From contig NZ_JBIGHV010000009.1 of NCBI RefSeq assembly GCF_043555835.1, positions 186,001-250,000 of the forward strand: a stretch of 64,000 nucleotides of DNA, written 5' to 3'. The notes under the pieces are model-generated. The model searched no databases. It was not told where the DNA came from and saw nothing but the letters and a program-made list of their open reading frames with translations. Within the stretch, counting starts at the first letter, position 1; each line of letters opens with the position of its first letter. This stretch comes from Pelomonas parva (GTDB lineage: Bacteria; Pseudomonadota; Gammaproteobacteria; Burkholderiales; Burkholderiaceae_C). Both the position numbers and the translations under genes were made by a program. Positions 51,325 to 59,883 of the stretch are shown here, piece by piece.

Positions 51325-53593
51325 CGATGCGGCGCACCGTGGCCGACGGCGTCAGGATGTGCACGGGCGCGGCCGCGCCCAGCAGGATGGGGCCGATGGT
51401 CACGCCCTGGCTGGCGCTGATCTTCAGCACATTGAAGAGGATGTTGGCCGCGTCCAGCGTCGGCAGCACCAGCAGGTTGGCGGCGCCCGTGAGCTTGCTG
51501 TCGGGCAGGAAGGCCTGGCGCACGCTCTCCGACAAGGCTGCGTCGCCATGCATCTCGCCGTCGCACTCCACCTCGGGGTGGGCGACCGAGAACAGTTGGT
51601 AGGCGCGACGCATCTTCACGGCCGACGGGCGCGTGCTGGAGCCGAACATCGAGTGGCTGACGAAGGCCAGCTTGGGCGGCAGGCCGAAGCGGCGCAGTTC
51701 GTCGGCGGCCATCGCGGCGATGTCGGCCAGCTCCTCGGCGCTCGGGTTGTCGTTGACGAAGGTGTCGGTGATGAACAGCGTCATCTTGTCCAGCATCAGC
51801 GCGTTCATCGCGGCGAACTGGCGCACGCCGGGGCGCAGCCCGACGAGGTCGCGCACCTGCTCCAGGTGACGGTCGAACTTGCCCACCATGCCGCAGATCA
51901 TCGCGTCGGCGTCGCCAAGTTCAATGGCCAGCGCGCCGATGGCCGTGTTGGAGCGGCGCACGGCGGACTTGGCCATTTCGGGCGTCACGCCGTCGCGCTT
52001 CATGCGCTGGTGATACGCCTCCCAGTACTGGCGGAAGCGCGGGTCGTCCTCGGGGTCGATGACGGCCACGTCGGCACCGAGCTTCAGGCGCAGGCCGGCG
52101 CGCTGGATGCGCGCTTCGAGCACGGCGGGGCGACCGATCAGCGTCGGCTTGGCGATGCCTTCGTCCAGCGCCACCTGCACGGCGCGCAGCACGCGTTCGT
52201 CCTCGCCCTCGGCGTAGATGACACGCGCAGGCGCCGCCTTGGCGGCCGAGAACACCGGGCGCATGAACATGCCGGTCTGGTAGACGAAGCGCTCCAGCGA
52301 CTGGCGGTAGTGCACGAGGTCGGCGATGGGCCGCGTGGCGACACCATCGGCCGCCGCAGCCGCCGCGACGGCGGGCGCGATGCGCAGGATCAGGCGCGCG
52401 TCGAAGGGCTTGGGGATCAGGTACTCCGGCCCGAACGCCAGCTCCTGGCCTGCGTAGGCGGCAGCCACTTCGTCACTGGTCTCCGCTTTCGCTAACGCCG
52501 CGATTTCACGCACGCAGGCCAGCTTCATGCCCTCGGTGATCTTGCTTGCGCCGCAGTCCAGCGCGCCGCGGAAGATGTAGGGGAAGCACAGGACGTTGTT
52601 GACCTGGTTGGGATAGTCCGAACGGCCGGTGGCGACGATGCAGTCCGGCCGCACGGCCTTGGCCAGCTCGGGGCGGATCTCAGGCTCGGGGTTGGCCAGC
52701 GCCAGGATGATGGGCTGCGTGCCCATGGTCTTGACCATGTCGGCCGTCAGCACGCCGGCGGCGGAACAGCCGAGGAACACGTCCGCGCCCACGCACACGT
52801 CGGCCAGCGTGCGCGCCGGAGTCAGCTGGCAGTAGCGCTGCTTGGACTCGTCCAGCTTGCCGGCCTTGGCGTCCTCGCGCTCGCTCTGGATGACGCCGCG
52901 CGAGTCGCAGACGAACACGTTCTCGCGCTTGACGCCCAGGCCCACCATCACGTCCAGGCAGGCAATGGCCGCAGCCCCCGCGCCCGACACCGCCACCTTG
53001 ACCTTGCCGATGTCCTTGCCCACCAGCTCCAACCCGTTCAGCAGCGCGGCCGACGAGATGATGGCCGTGCCGTGCTGGTCGTCGTGGAAGACGGGGATGT
53101 TCATGCGCTTGGACAGCTCGCGCTCGATGTAGAAGCACTCCGGCGCCTTGATGTCCTCGAGGTTGATGCCGCCCAGCGTCGGCTCCATCGCGGCAATGAT
53201 GGCGATCAGCTTGTCCGGGTCGCGCTCAGCCAGTTCGATGTCGAACACGTCGATGCCGGCGAACTTCTTGAACAAACAGCCCTTGCCTTCCATGACCGGC
53301 TTGGCGGCCAGCGGGCCGATGTCGCCCAGGCCCAGCACCGCCGTGCCGTTGGTGATGACGCCCACCAGGTTGCCGCGCGACGTGTACTCCGCCGCCAGCG
53401 ACGGGTCGCGCTCGATGTCCAGGCAGGGATAGGCCACGCCCGGCGAATAGGCCAGCGACAGGTCGCGCTGGTTGCTCAGCGCCTTGGTCGGCGTGACCGA
53501 GATCTTGCCGCGCATGGGGCTGCGGTGGTAGTCAAGAGCGGCTTCGCGCAGCGCGGCTTCGGCTGGCGACAAGGGTGCGTTGTTCTTTTCCAT
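51266..53593 (-). CDS. maeB: NADP-dependent malic enzyme MaeB
   Basis: MaeB decarboxylates malate to pyruvate with formation of NADPH. The 775-residue protein has the malic domains (residues about 10-420: SPGVAYPCLDI, TNGTAVLGLGDIGPLAAKPVMEGK, FHDDQHGTAI, SGAGAAAIACLDVM) and a C-terminal phosphotransacetylase-like domain (about 430-770: ARVIYAEGEDERVLRAVQ, ANLLVLPTLDAANILFNVLK), which is regulatory in this family, responding to acetyl-CoA. Length and order match MaeB. ATG 53593 (MEKNNAPLSP) is chosen over an in-frame ATG 30 bases upstream. Confidence 0.96.
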   Translation of the reverse strand: MEKNNAPLSPAEAALREAALDYHRSPMRGKISVTPTKALSNQRDLSLAYSPGVAYPCLDIERDPSLAAEYTSRGNLVGVITNGTAVLGLGDIGPLAAKPVMEGKGCLFKKFAGIDVFDIELAERDPDKLIAIIAAMEPTLGGINLEDIKAPECFYIERELSKRMNIPVFHDDQHGTAIISSAALLNGLELVGKDIGKVKVAVSGAGAAAIACLDVMVGLGVKRENVFVCDSRGVIQSEREDAKAGKLDESKQRYCQLTPARTLADVCVGADVFLGCSAAGVLTADMVKTMGTQPIILALANPEPEIRPELAKAVRPDCIVATGRSDYPNQVNNVLCFPYIFRGALDCGASKITEGMKLACVREIAALAKAETSDEVAAAYAGQELAFGPEYLIPKPFDARLILRIAPAVAAAAAADGVATRPIADLVHYRQSLERFVYQTGMFMRPVFSAAKAAPARVIYAEGEDERVLRAVQVALDEGIAKPTLIGRPAVLEARIQRAGLRLKLGADVAVIDPEDDPRFRQYWEAYHQRMKRDGVTPEMAKSAVRRSNTAIGALAIELGDADAMICGMVGKFDRHLEQVRDLVGLRPGVRQFAAMNALMLDKMTLFITDTFVNDNPSAEELADIAAMAADELRRFGLPPKLAFVSHSMFGSSTRPSAVKMRRAYQLFSVAHPEVECDGEMHGDAALSESVRQAFLPDSKLTGAANLLVLPTLDAANILFNVLKISASQGVTIGPILLGAAAPVHILTPSATVRRIVNMTALAVADVLEAKQNRG

Positions 53594-53669
53594 GGCAGCG
53601 GGTCTCCAGAGAGGAACCCGCAAGATTACGCCGCGTTTCAGACCCGCTCGATGCAGGTTTCTTGGCGAT

Positions 53670-54923
53670 CTATGCCGAAGCCGATATCACCTGATCGCGG
53701 CCCGCGTGTTTGGCGCGATACATGGCCTGGTCGGCCTCGCGCATGGCGGTGTCCAGGTCGGCCTGGCTGCGCGCCTCGGCCACGCCCCAGCTCGCCGTCA
53801 CCACCAGCCTGACGGGCCATTCGGTGCGGGCAAACACGCTGCGCAGCCGCTCGGCCACGGCCACCGCCTCCTCGGCCGGCGTCTGCGGCATGACGATGAC
53901 GAACTCCTCGCCACCCCAGCGCGCCAACAGGTCGTCGCGCGGCAGGTTGGCGCGCAGGGTACGGGCCAGCAGCGTCAGCACCTGGTCGCCGATCTCGTGG
54001 CCGTACTCGTCGTTGATGCGCTTGAAGTGGTCGACATCGACGAACACGACCGACAGCGGAAAACTCAACTCGTCCTGCGCGCGCAGCAGCAAGTCCATCG
54101 CTCGGCTCAGGCCCTCGCGGTTGGCCACCTGTGTCAGCGGGTCGCGCAGCGCCAGCTTCTCCAGCGCCAGCGTGCGCGTCACCGAGCGCCGCAGCCGGCC
54201 GCGCACCGTCCAGCCCTCCCAGCTCAGATAGCCCAGCAGGCTGACCATCCACAGCCCCAGCAGCGCCAGTCGGAAGGTCTCCGGCGCGACCCAGTTGCCG
54301 ATCAGCTCGACGCGCTCCAGCCGGATCAGGTGCTGCCCCGGCACATGGCCGCCGGTGATGACGCTGAAGATCCGCATGCGGTCCAGCTGCGGCCCCATCA
54401 GCGGCACGGGCAGCGGGTGCGCCTGCGCCCACCAGGAGCTGACCATGAACTGCGACAGCCGGAACTCCACCGGCGCGGACTGGGCACTCGGCGCAAAGTT
54501 GATCTCATGTGGCTTGAGATTCACGACGCCGCCGGTGGGCGCATAGCCGGGATTGAAGTTGCGCAGGAAGACGCGCACCTGCGCCGGGCTGCCGTCGGCC
54601 GTGGGCCCCTCGGCGTGCAGCCACAGGCGGATGTGGGTGAAACGGGTCAGGTCGAGGTCGCCCTCGCGCATCTCGATCTGCATCTCGCAGAACGGCCACG
54701 CGTAGCCCTGGCGCATGTCGCAGCGCATGGCGGCCACGCCGCTGCCGTCCTGCAGCAGTTCGGCCTTGCTGGCGCCGCCGCTGCCGCTGTCGTCCACCAC
54801 GTGGAGGTTCTGGCCCGGGCCACGACCGTCAAGCGCTAGACGGCGCGTCATCCAGTGCTCGTTGGCGTAGAGGCCGAGCCCGGTGAGAACGACGAGCAGA
54901 GCAAGCAGCCAGCGCAAAACCAT
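53670..54923 (-). CDS. membrane diguanylate cyclase with periplasmic beta-rich sensor
   Basis: The 417-residue protein has a membrane helix at about 3-20 and another around 217-236 (FRLALLGLWMVSLLGYLSWEG). The region between them is beta-rich and reads like a carbohydrate-binding jelly-roll (RFTHIRLWLHAEGP, RVFLRNFNPGYA). A GGDEF domain follows at about 255-415 with active site RWGGEEF. The usual RxxD inhibition site is PRDD here, so its Arg is out of register and feedback control is probably lost. It makes c-di-GMP in response to an unknown periplasmic ligand. It is the second diguanylate cyclase in the window. Confidence 0.9.
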   Translation of the reverse strand: MVLRWLLALLVVLTGLGLYANEHWMTRRLALDGRGPGQNLHVVDDSGSGGASKAELLQDGSGVAAMRCDMRQGYAWPFCEMQIEMREGDLDLTRFTHIRLWLHAEGPTADGSPAQVRVFLRNFNPGYAPTGGVVNLKPHEINFAPSAQSAPVEFRLSQFMVSSWWAQAHPLPVPLMGPQLDRMRIFSVITGGHVPGQHLIRLERVELIGNWVAPETFRLALLGLWMVSLLGYLSWEGWTVRGRLRRSVTRTLALEKLALRDPLTQVANREGLSRAMDLLLRAQDELSFPLSVVFVDVDHFKRINDEYGHEIGDQVLTLLARTLRANLPRDDLLARWGGEEFVIVMPQTPAEEAVAVAERLRSVFARTEWPVRLVVTASWGVAEARSQADLDTAMREADQAMYRAKHAGRDQVISASA

Positions 54924-55016
54924 GGCGGAATTGTCCCGGCCAGCCAGCGCAGCCTCTCAGGTCCCCGGTCCGCCGCCGTGAACAAGTCGGCCGATGGCCG
55001 GCCCGGTACGACCTGG

Positions 55017-55040
55017 CCGCTGTCGCGCGGGCGACAGCGG
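55017..55040 (-). terminator. strong hairpin after the fic gene
   Basis: CCGCTGTCGC (55017-55026) and GCGACAGCGG (55031-55040) form a perfect 10-base stem with a 4-base loop, starting seven bases beyond the fic stop on the minus strand. There is no T tract, so it may be a Rho-assisted or 3'-end-protecting structure. Confidence 0.5.
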
Positions 55041-55047
55041 GCGTGGC

Positions 55048-56187
55048 TCAACCGATGAAGAGCATCGCGACCTTGTGCGTCGGGCGCCGCCCGGTGTTGA
55101 TGAAGTCGACCAGCGCCTGCGCTGTCGCGTCGACATCCAGCCCGCGGGCCCGCACGCTGGCCGGCAGCTCGCTGCTGCGCATGATGGAGCGCACATAGCC
55201 GCGCACGAAGGTCTGCTCGATGACGTGCAGGCTGCCCAGCTCGTAGAAGGCGGCCATGCCGCGGATGTAGTCGGCCTTGTCGACATCGGCGAACGACAGC
55301 GGCAGCAGGCCGCCCGCCAGCAGCGGCGCATTGGCCGCCAGCCGCGACGCGCGCTTGTTGCCGTTGGCGTAGGCCTGCAGATAGGGAATGCGCGTCATCA
55401 GGTACAGCGCGGCCTGCACCGGGTGCAGCGCCTTGGCCTGCTCGACGAGCTGCCCCAGAGCCTCGGCGACGAAACCCGTCCCTGGCCGGAACGGCGGCAG
55501 GTAGGCCGAGTTGGCGGGGCGCACATCTTCGAACTCGCGCGGCCGACCACGCTGCGGCTCGGGCAGGAAGTGGTCGGACTCGGCCACCTCCGGCAGGCCG
55601 TGGTCGTCGGTCAGCAGCGCGTGCATCGCATGGACCTGGGCGACGCTCAGCTCACGGTGCAGCCAGAGGTGCTCGGCGGCCCGCTTGTGATTCAACACGA
55701 GGATGGCGTCCGCCGTTGGCTTGGCCGCATTGCGCTGGCCGTACTGGATCAGCGCCGCCGTATCGAGCGCCGAGTAGGTGCTGCCTTCCAGCAGCGACGA
55801 CCCCCATGACAGGTCGATCAGGAAGCTCGCCAGGAAGCGCGCGTCTATGGGCTGTGCCAGCGCCTGGACCTGCGTGCAGCGCTGGGCCTTGTCCAGCGGC
55901 AGGCCCGGCTCGGCCCCCAGCAATTCAGGGCTGAAGCGCACCAGCGGGCGCTGCTGGGACGGCGTGGCGAAGTAGGCGTCGATGTCGTCCCGACCGAACG
56001 GCTCGGCCGACAGGTAGCGCCGCGCCCGGCCGGCGCCCTGGCTGCGGATCACGCCTGCTTTCAGCAGCGCAGCCAGGCGCCGGTTCAGCGTCGAGCGGCT
56101 GATGCCCGGCAACTGCGTGGCTAGCGCTTCGGGCGCCACACCTGCAGCGCCAGCTGCCGAAATCAAGGCCGCAAGTTCAGCATCCAC
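55048..56187 (-). CDS. winged-helix Fic family protein with altered Fic motif
   Basis: Fic proteins usually transfer AMP to hydroxyl groups of target proteins. The 379-residue protein has an N-terminal winged helix (about 1-60, LPGISRSTLNRRLAALLKAGVIRSQG), an auto-inhibition motif of the S-x-x-x-E-G type (SSLLEG near 129-134) and a Fic core. The canonical HPFxxGNGRxxR is replaced by IPYLQAYANGNKRASR near 265-280: the catalytic His is missing and GNGR reads GNKR. This variant recurs in a Fic subgroup with unclear chemistry. The DNA-binding part and the repeated motif upstream suggest autoregulation. The gene starts 93 bases after pgk on the same strand. Confidence 0.9.
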   Translation of the reverse strand: MDAELAALISAAGAAGVAPEALATQLPGISRSTLNRRLAALLKAGVIRSQGAGRARRYLSAEPFGRDDIDAYFATPSQQRPLVRFSPELLGAEPGLPLDKAQRCTQVQALAQPIDARFLASFLIDLSWGSSLLEGSTYSALDTAALIQYGQRNAAKPTADAILVLNHKRAAEHLWLHRELSVAQVHAMHALLTDDHGLPEVAESDHFLPEPQRGRPREFEDVRPANSAYLPPFRPGTGFVAEALGQLVEQAKALHPVQAALYLMTRIPYLQAYANGNKRASRLAANAPLLAGGLLPLSFADVDKADYIRGMAAFYELGSLHVIEQTFVRGYVRSIMRSSELPASVRARGLDVDATAQALVDFINTGRRPTHKVAMLFIG

Positions 56188-56194
56188 GGTCAGA

Positions 56195-56284
56195 TGACAA
56201 GAAAAAATAATTCATAAGTGTTTGAATACTAATGATTTTCTATTTTCTTGTCAGATTTCATCACCAACGCGATTTGCTTGTCAG
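56195..56284 (-). promoter_or_regulatory. AT-rich repeated operator-like array before fic
   Basis: Three copies of TGACAAGnAAA occur: on the minus strand at 56283-56273 (its TGA is the pgk stop codon) and 56253-56243, exactly 30 bases apart, and on the plus strand at 56195-56205. The last two are a perfect 11-base inverted repeat. The stretch between them is strikingly AT-rich in a GC-rich genome and probably contains the fic promoter. Confidence 0.55.
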
Positions 56285-57474
56285 CCGGCCGCGCGCCTGC
56301 TGAGGATCTCGAACGCCGGCAGCGTCTTGCCCTCCAGCACTTCCAGGAAGGCGCCGCCGCCGGTGGAGATGTAGCCGACATCCTTTTCGATGCCGTACTT
56401 GGCAATCGCCGCCAACGTGTCGCCGCCACCGGCGATGCTGAAGGCGCTGCTGTCGGCGATGGCGCGGGCAATCGCCTCCGTGCCGTGCGAGAAGGCGTCA
56501 AACTCGAACACGCCCACCGGGCCGTTCCAGACGATGGTGCCGGCGGCCTTGAGCTGCTCGGCCAGGATGGCCGAGGTCTTGGGGCCGATGTCCAGGATCA
56601 GGTCGTCGTCGGCCACCTCATCGGCCGCCTTCACGGTGGCGACGGCGTCGGCCGAGAAGCTCTTGGCGCAGACCACGTCCACGGGAATGGGCACGGCCGC
56701 GCCACGCGCCTTCATGGACTCGATGACCGCGGCTGCCTCGGCGACGAGGTCGGGCTCGGCCAGCGACTTGCCGATCTTCAGGCCTGCCGCCAGCATGAAG
56801 GTGTTGGCGATGCCGCCGCCGACGATGAGGCCGTCGACATTGGCCGACAGCGACTTCAGGATGGTCAGCTTGGTTGACACCTTGGAGCCGGCGACGATGG
56901 CTACCAGCGGGCGCTTGGGCGCGGCCAGCGCCTTGGTGATGGCGTCAATCTCGGCCGCCAGCAGCGGGCCGGCGCAGGCGATGGGCGCGAACTGGGCGAT
57001 GCCGTAGGTCGTGCCCTCGGCGCGGTGGGCGGTGCCGAAGGCGTCATTGACGAAGATGTCGCACAGGGCGGCCATCTTGCGGGCCAGTTCCTCGTTGTTC
57101 TTCTTCTCGCCCTTGTTGAGGCGGCAGTTCTCCAGCATGACGAGCTGGCCGGGCGCGACAGTGACGCCATCGACCCAGTTCGCGACGACCGGGATCTCGC
57201 GGCCCATCAGCTCGCCCATGCGCGCGGCCACCGGCGCCAGCGAATCCTCGGGCTTGAACTCGCCCTCGGTCGGACGGCCCAAGTGGGAGGTGACCATGAC
57301 GGCGGCACCGGCCTTCAGCGCGGCTTCGATGGCCGGGATGGACGCGCGGATGCGGGTGTCCTCGGTGATGTTGCCGGCGTCGTCCTGCGGCACGTTGAGG
57401 TCGGCGCGGATGAAGACGCGCTGGCCGGACACCTTGCCGGCGGCGATCAGGTCGGAGAAGCGGATGACGTTCAT
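56281..57474 (-). CDS. pgk: phosphoglycerate kinase
   Basis: Phosphoglycerate kinase carries out the reversible transfer of phosphate between 1,3-bisphosphoglycerate and ADP in glycolysis and the Calvin cycle. The 397 residues are complete: VFIRADLNVPQDD near 20, SHLGRPTEGEF near 62, NCRLNKGEKKN, the hinge with KVSTKLTILKSL, WNGPVGVFEFDAF near 315 and the nucleotide-binding SIAGGGDTLAAIAKYG near 350, ending STGGGAFLEVLEGKTLP. No gap or fba gene is next to it. The start ATG at 57474 is unambiguous. Confidence 0.97.
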   Translation of the reverse strand: MNVIRFSDLIAAGKVSGQRVFIRADLNVPQDDAGNITEDTRIRASIPAIEAALKAGAAVMVTSHLGRPTEGEFKPEDSLAPVAARMGELMGREIPVVANWVDGVTVAPGQLVMLENCRLNKGEKKNNEELARKMAALCDIFVNDAFGTAHRAEGTTYGIAQFAPIACAGPLLAAEIDAITKALAAPKRPLVAIVAGSKVSTKLTILKSLSANVDGLIVGGGIANTFMLAAGLKIGKSLAEPDLVAEAAAVIESMKARGAAVPIPVDVVCAKSFSADAVATVKAADEVADDDLILDIGPKTSAILAEQLKAAGTIVWNGPVGVFEFDAFSHGTEAIARAIADSSAFSIAGGGDTLAAIAKYGIEKDVGYISTGGGAFLEVLEGKTLPAFEILSRRAAG

Positions 57475-57535
57475 GGTGGGCGGGCAGTGGGTAGAAGAAC
57501 TGCCGGCATTCTCTCCGCCCCGCGTTCCGGCGCGG

Positions 57536-57865
57536 TTACCAGCCGAGGCCCAATTTCAGCGGCAGCATCACCGCCATGCCGACGAGGATGGTGCCGAGGA
57601 TGTCCTTGCGCCAGAAGAAGTAGAGCGTCGCGGCCACGGCCGCCGGCCAGCGCGCGTCCTGCCAGGTCGTGATGACCTGGCCCTGCGTCATGAAGATCTC
57701 GGGCGCGACGACGGCGACAAGTGCCGCCAGCGGCGCCACCTTGAGCAGCTCGCGCAGCCAGTCGGGGATGGGCAGGGGCTTCTCGCCGATCATGAAGAAG
57801 CTGCGCGTCAGCACGGAAATGCCGGCCAGGCCGAACAGCGCCACCCAGGTCATCGCGTCGCTCAT
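57536..57865 (-). CDS. azlD: AzlD family branched-chain amino acid export subunit
   Basis: The 109-residue protein has about four membrane helices (MTWVALFGLAGISVLTRSFF; LKVAPLAALVAVVAPEIF; AAVAATLYFFWRKDILGTI; VGMAVMLPLKLGL), the size and hydrophobicity of AzlD (BrnE). It works with AzlC, encoded directly upstream with an ATGA overlap, to export branched-chain amino acids or analogues such as azaleucine. ATG 57865 is fixed by that overlap. Confidence 0.92.
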   Translation of the reverse strand: MSDAMTWVALFGLAGISVLTRSFFMIGEKPLPIPDWLRELLKVAPLAALVAVVAPEIFMTQGQVITTWQDARWPAAVAATLYFFWRKDILGTILVGMAVMLPLKLGLGW

Positions 57866-58578
57866 GCCTTGGCCTTTCGCGTGTCCAGCCACCAGCCCAC
57901 TGCACCCGCAGCAAAGATGGCGCACAAGATGTTGAGCTTGAGCGGCAACGCGTAGGTCGCGATGGACACGGCGCCCGCCGTCACGGCCACCCACCACAGC
58001 ACCCTCTCGGTCAGCAGCGAGTAGGACAGACCCAGCAGCGCCAGCACGCCGGCAAAGCCGATGCCCCAGTGCGTCGGGATGCGGTCGGCCAGCAGGATGC
58101 CGGTGAAGGAGCAGACCTGCCAGGTCGGCCAGTTCACGGCCACACCGCCCCAGAAGTAGCGCTGCTGGCCGGGCTGCGGCACGGCGTCGGGGTAGCGCTT
58201 CACGAAGTAGACGAAGTTCAGGTCCGCCGAGACATAGCCGCTCAGCAGGCGGCGCCAGCGCGGCAGGTGGGCCCAGTAGCTGCGCCATTGCGCACTGAAG
58301 ATGACGAAGCGCAGGTTGACGCAGAAGGCCGTGGCCAGCAGCACCCACAGCGGCGCGCCGGACGCGATCAGCGGCAGCGCCGTCAGCTGCGCGCTGCCGG
58401 CAAACACCAGCAGCGACATACCCATGGCCAACGGGATGCTGAGCCCGCTCTTCACCATCGTCACGCCGGTCACCAGGCCCCAGGCGGCCAGGCCCAGCGA
58501 GGGCGAGGCCATGTCGCGCGCGCCGCTGCGGAAATCGGGGTCGGCCGCAAGCGCGCGCAGCCGGTTCAGAAAACTCAT
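57862..58578 (-). CDS. azlC: AzlC family branched-chain amino acid exporter
   Basis: This 238-residue inner-membrane protein is the large subunit of the AzlCD (BrnFE) exporter. It has about eight helices in two structural repeats. AzlC landmarks are GVTMVKSGLSIPLAMGMSLLVFAGSAQLTALPL, NLRFVIFSAQWRSYW and GYVSADLNFVYFVKRYP near the middle. It stands before azlD in a two-gene unit. No leucine-responsive regulator gene is nearby, so control is not evident. Confidence 0.94.
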   Translation of the reverse strand: MSFLNRLRALAADPDFRSGARDMASPSLGLAAWGLVTGVTMVKSGLSIPLAMGMSLLVFAGSAQLTALPLIASGAPLWVLLATAFCVNLRFVIFSAQWRSYWAHLPRWRRLLSGYVSADLNFVYFVKRYPDAVPQPGQQRYFWGGVAVNWPTWQVCSFTGILLADRIPTHWGIGFAGVLALLGLSYSLLTERVLWWVAVTAGAVSIATYALPLKLNILCAIFAAGAVGWWLDTRKAKA

Positions 58579-58603
58579 GCCGCCATTGTCGGCGGGAGTC
58601 GAT

Positions 58604-59356
58604 TTACTTCTCGATACGACGGACTTTGCCGCTGCCGGCGATGGAGGTGGTGATCTCCGGCGCGCCGGCGTACCTCACATCGCCCGAGCCGGCGATGGAG
58701 ACATGCAACTTCTTGCTCGCGTTGACCTGCGCGTCGCCGCTGCCGGCGATGCTGACCTTGACCTCGTCGGCAACCAGCTCCGCAGCCTTCACGTCACCGC
58801 TGCCGGCGATCGACACGCTGGCATTGCCGGCGCGGCCGGCGGCGACGATGTCACCGCTGCCGCTGACCTTCATTGCCAGGCGCTCGGCATCCAGGCCGGC
58901 GAAGCGGATGTCGCCGGAGCCGGCGATGGCCGCGTCAACACCGCCGGTCTTCATCGCCTCGACCTTGACCGTGCCAGAGCCGGCCACCGAAACCGCGCGC
59001 AGCGCCGGCATCTCGATGACGAAGCTCGGGTTGGTCGACGTGGCGAGGTGAGTATTCTTCTTCGGCGCGATCTCCAGCGTGCGGCCCTTGCTGCCGTCGA
59101 TGACGCGGGTCTCGATGTAGGGCAGAAGGTTGCGGTCGGCCTTGACCTCGACCTTGTTGCCCGTCCCCTGGCGGATGACGACGTTGAAGCCGCCCGTCAG
59201 CGAGACGCCGTCGAAGGCGCCGGTGTCGCGGGCCTCGGTGGCGATGTCGCCATTGCCGGAGACGCGTTCGCCCTTGTTCCAGCTCCAGGCCTGGGCGGTG
59301 CCGCACAGGCTGGCGGCGACGAGACCAAGGGCAAAGATGCGGCGGGTGGTGTTCAT
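58604..59356 (-). CDS. exported DUF2807 (head-GIN domain) protein
   Basis: The 250-residue protein has a signal peptide (cleavage after TAQA, about residue 23) and a DUF2807 auto-transporter-adhesin-head-like domain. It begins GERVSGNGDIATEARDTGAFDGVSLTGGFNVVIRQG and continues as short strands punctuated by recurrent (A/S)GSG(D/T/K) turns about every 20-25 residues (AGSGTVKVEA, AGSGDIRFAG, SGSGDIVAAG, AGSGDVKAAE, AGSGDAQVNA, AGSGDVRYAG), that is, a beta-helix. A role in the envelope is likely, but no activity is known. ATG 59356 is chosen for the signal peptide. Confidence 0.85.
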   Translation of the reverse strand: MNTTRRIFALGLVAASLCGTAQAWSWNKGERVSGNGDIATEARDTGAFDGVSLTGGFNVVIRQGTGNKVEVKADRNLLPYIETRVIDGSKGRTLEIAPKKNTHLATSTNPSFVIEMPALRAVSVAGSGTVKVEAMKTGGVDAAIAGSGDIRFAGLDAERLAMKVSGSGDIVAAGRAGNASVSIAGSGDVKAAELVADEVKVSIAGSGDAQVNASKKLHVSIAGSGDVRYAGAPEITTSIAGSGKVRRIEK

Positions 59357-59472
59357 GTCGGGCTCCATCAATGTTGCGATGGACGGCATGTTGCCGAGCA
59401 AGCGGGCGCTGACCGAGCGCCGCGCGACGGCCCGCAGGATCACGGGCCTGAAATGCGCCTGGCGTGCGCTGG

Positions 59473-59847
59473 TCAGCGCGCCTTGGCGTCGGAAGTCTTC
59501 TCGGACGCCTTCCCCGCAGGCTTCTCAGCCGGCGCGGCCTCGGTCTCTTCGACCGGCTGCGCAGGCTTGGCGCCCGGTCGCGGCACGACGGGCGTGACGC
59601 CTTCGAGCTTGTTCTCGCGCATGTACTCGTCCATCTCGCGCCAACCGGTGTAGACGGCCGCCTTCTGCGCCTTCGGGTTCAGCACATAGCAGTCCTCGAT
59701 GGCGCGCATCGCGTGCCGGCAGGCGCTGCCGATGGCCTTGCCCTCGGCCTCCTTGTTGGCGGCCGTCTTGACCGGGTCCTCGATGCCCAACTGCTCGCAG
59801 GCCGACAGGGCTGCGAGCAAGGGCAGGGCAAAAAGGAGACGCTTCAT
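59473..59847 (-). CDS. small lipoprotein of unknown function
   Basis: The 124-residue protein starts with a lipoprotein signal (LLAALSAC, Cys17). The mature part has a helical domain with two more cysteines (GSACRHAMRAIEDCYVLNP), a WREMDEYMRENKLEGV stretch and a disordered Pro/Ala/Glu/Lys tail. It recurs in Burkholderiales as a conserved hypothetical lipoprotein, as far as I can judge; no function is known. It lies 36 bases after htpX on the same strand and may be co-transcribed with it. Start ATG 59847 has AAGGAGA before it. Confidence 0.8.
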   Translation of the reverse strand: MKRLLFALPLLAALSACEQLGIEDPVKTAANKEAEGKAIGSACRHAMRAIEDCYVLNPKAQKAAVYTGWREMDEYMRENKLEGVTPVVPRPGAKPAQPVEETEAAPAEKPAGKASEKTSDAKAR

Positions 59848-59883
59848 CTGCTCAGGTATCGGCCTCGCCACGGCGAACTTGAA

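Noticed and set aside
56195..56253. Rho-independent terminator of pgk
   Set aside because: The inverted repeat has a long AT-rich loop and no T tract after the stem, and the same motif occurs a third time as a direct repeat, which fits an operator better.
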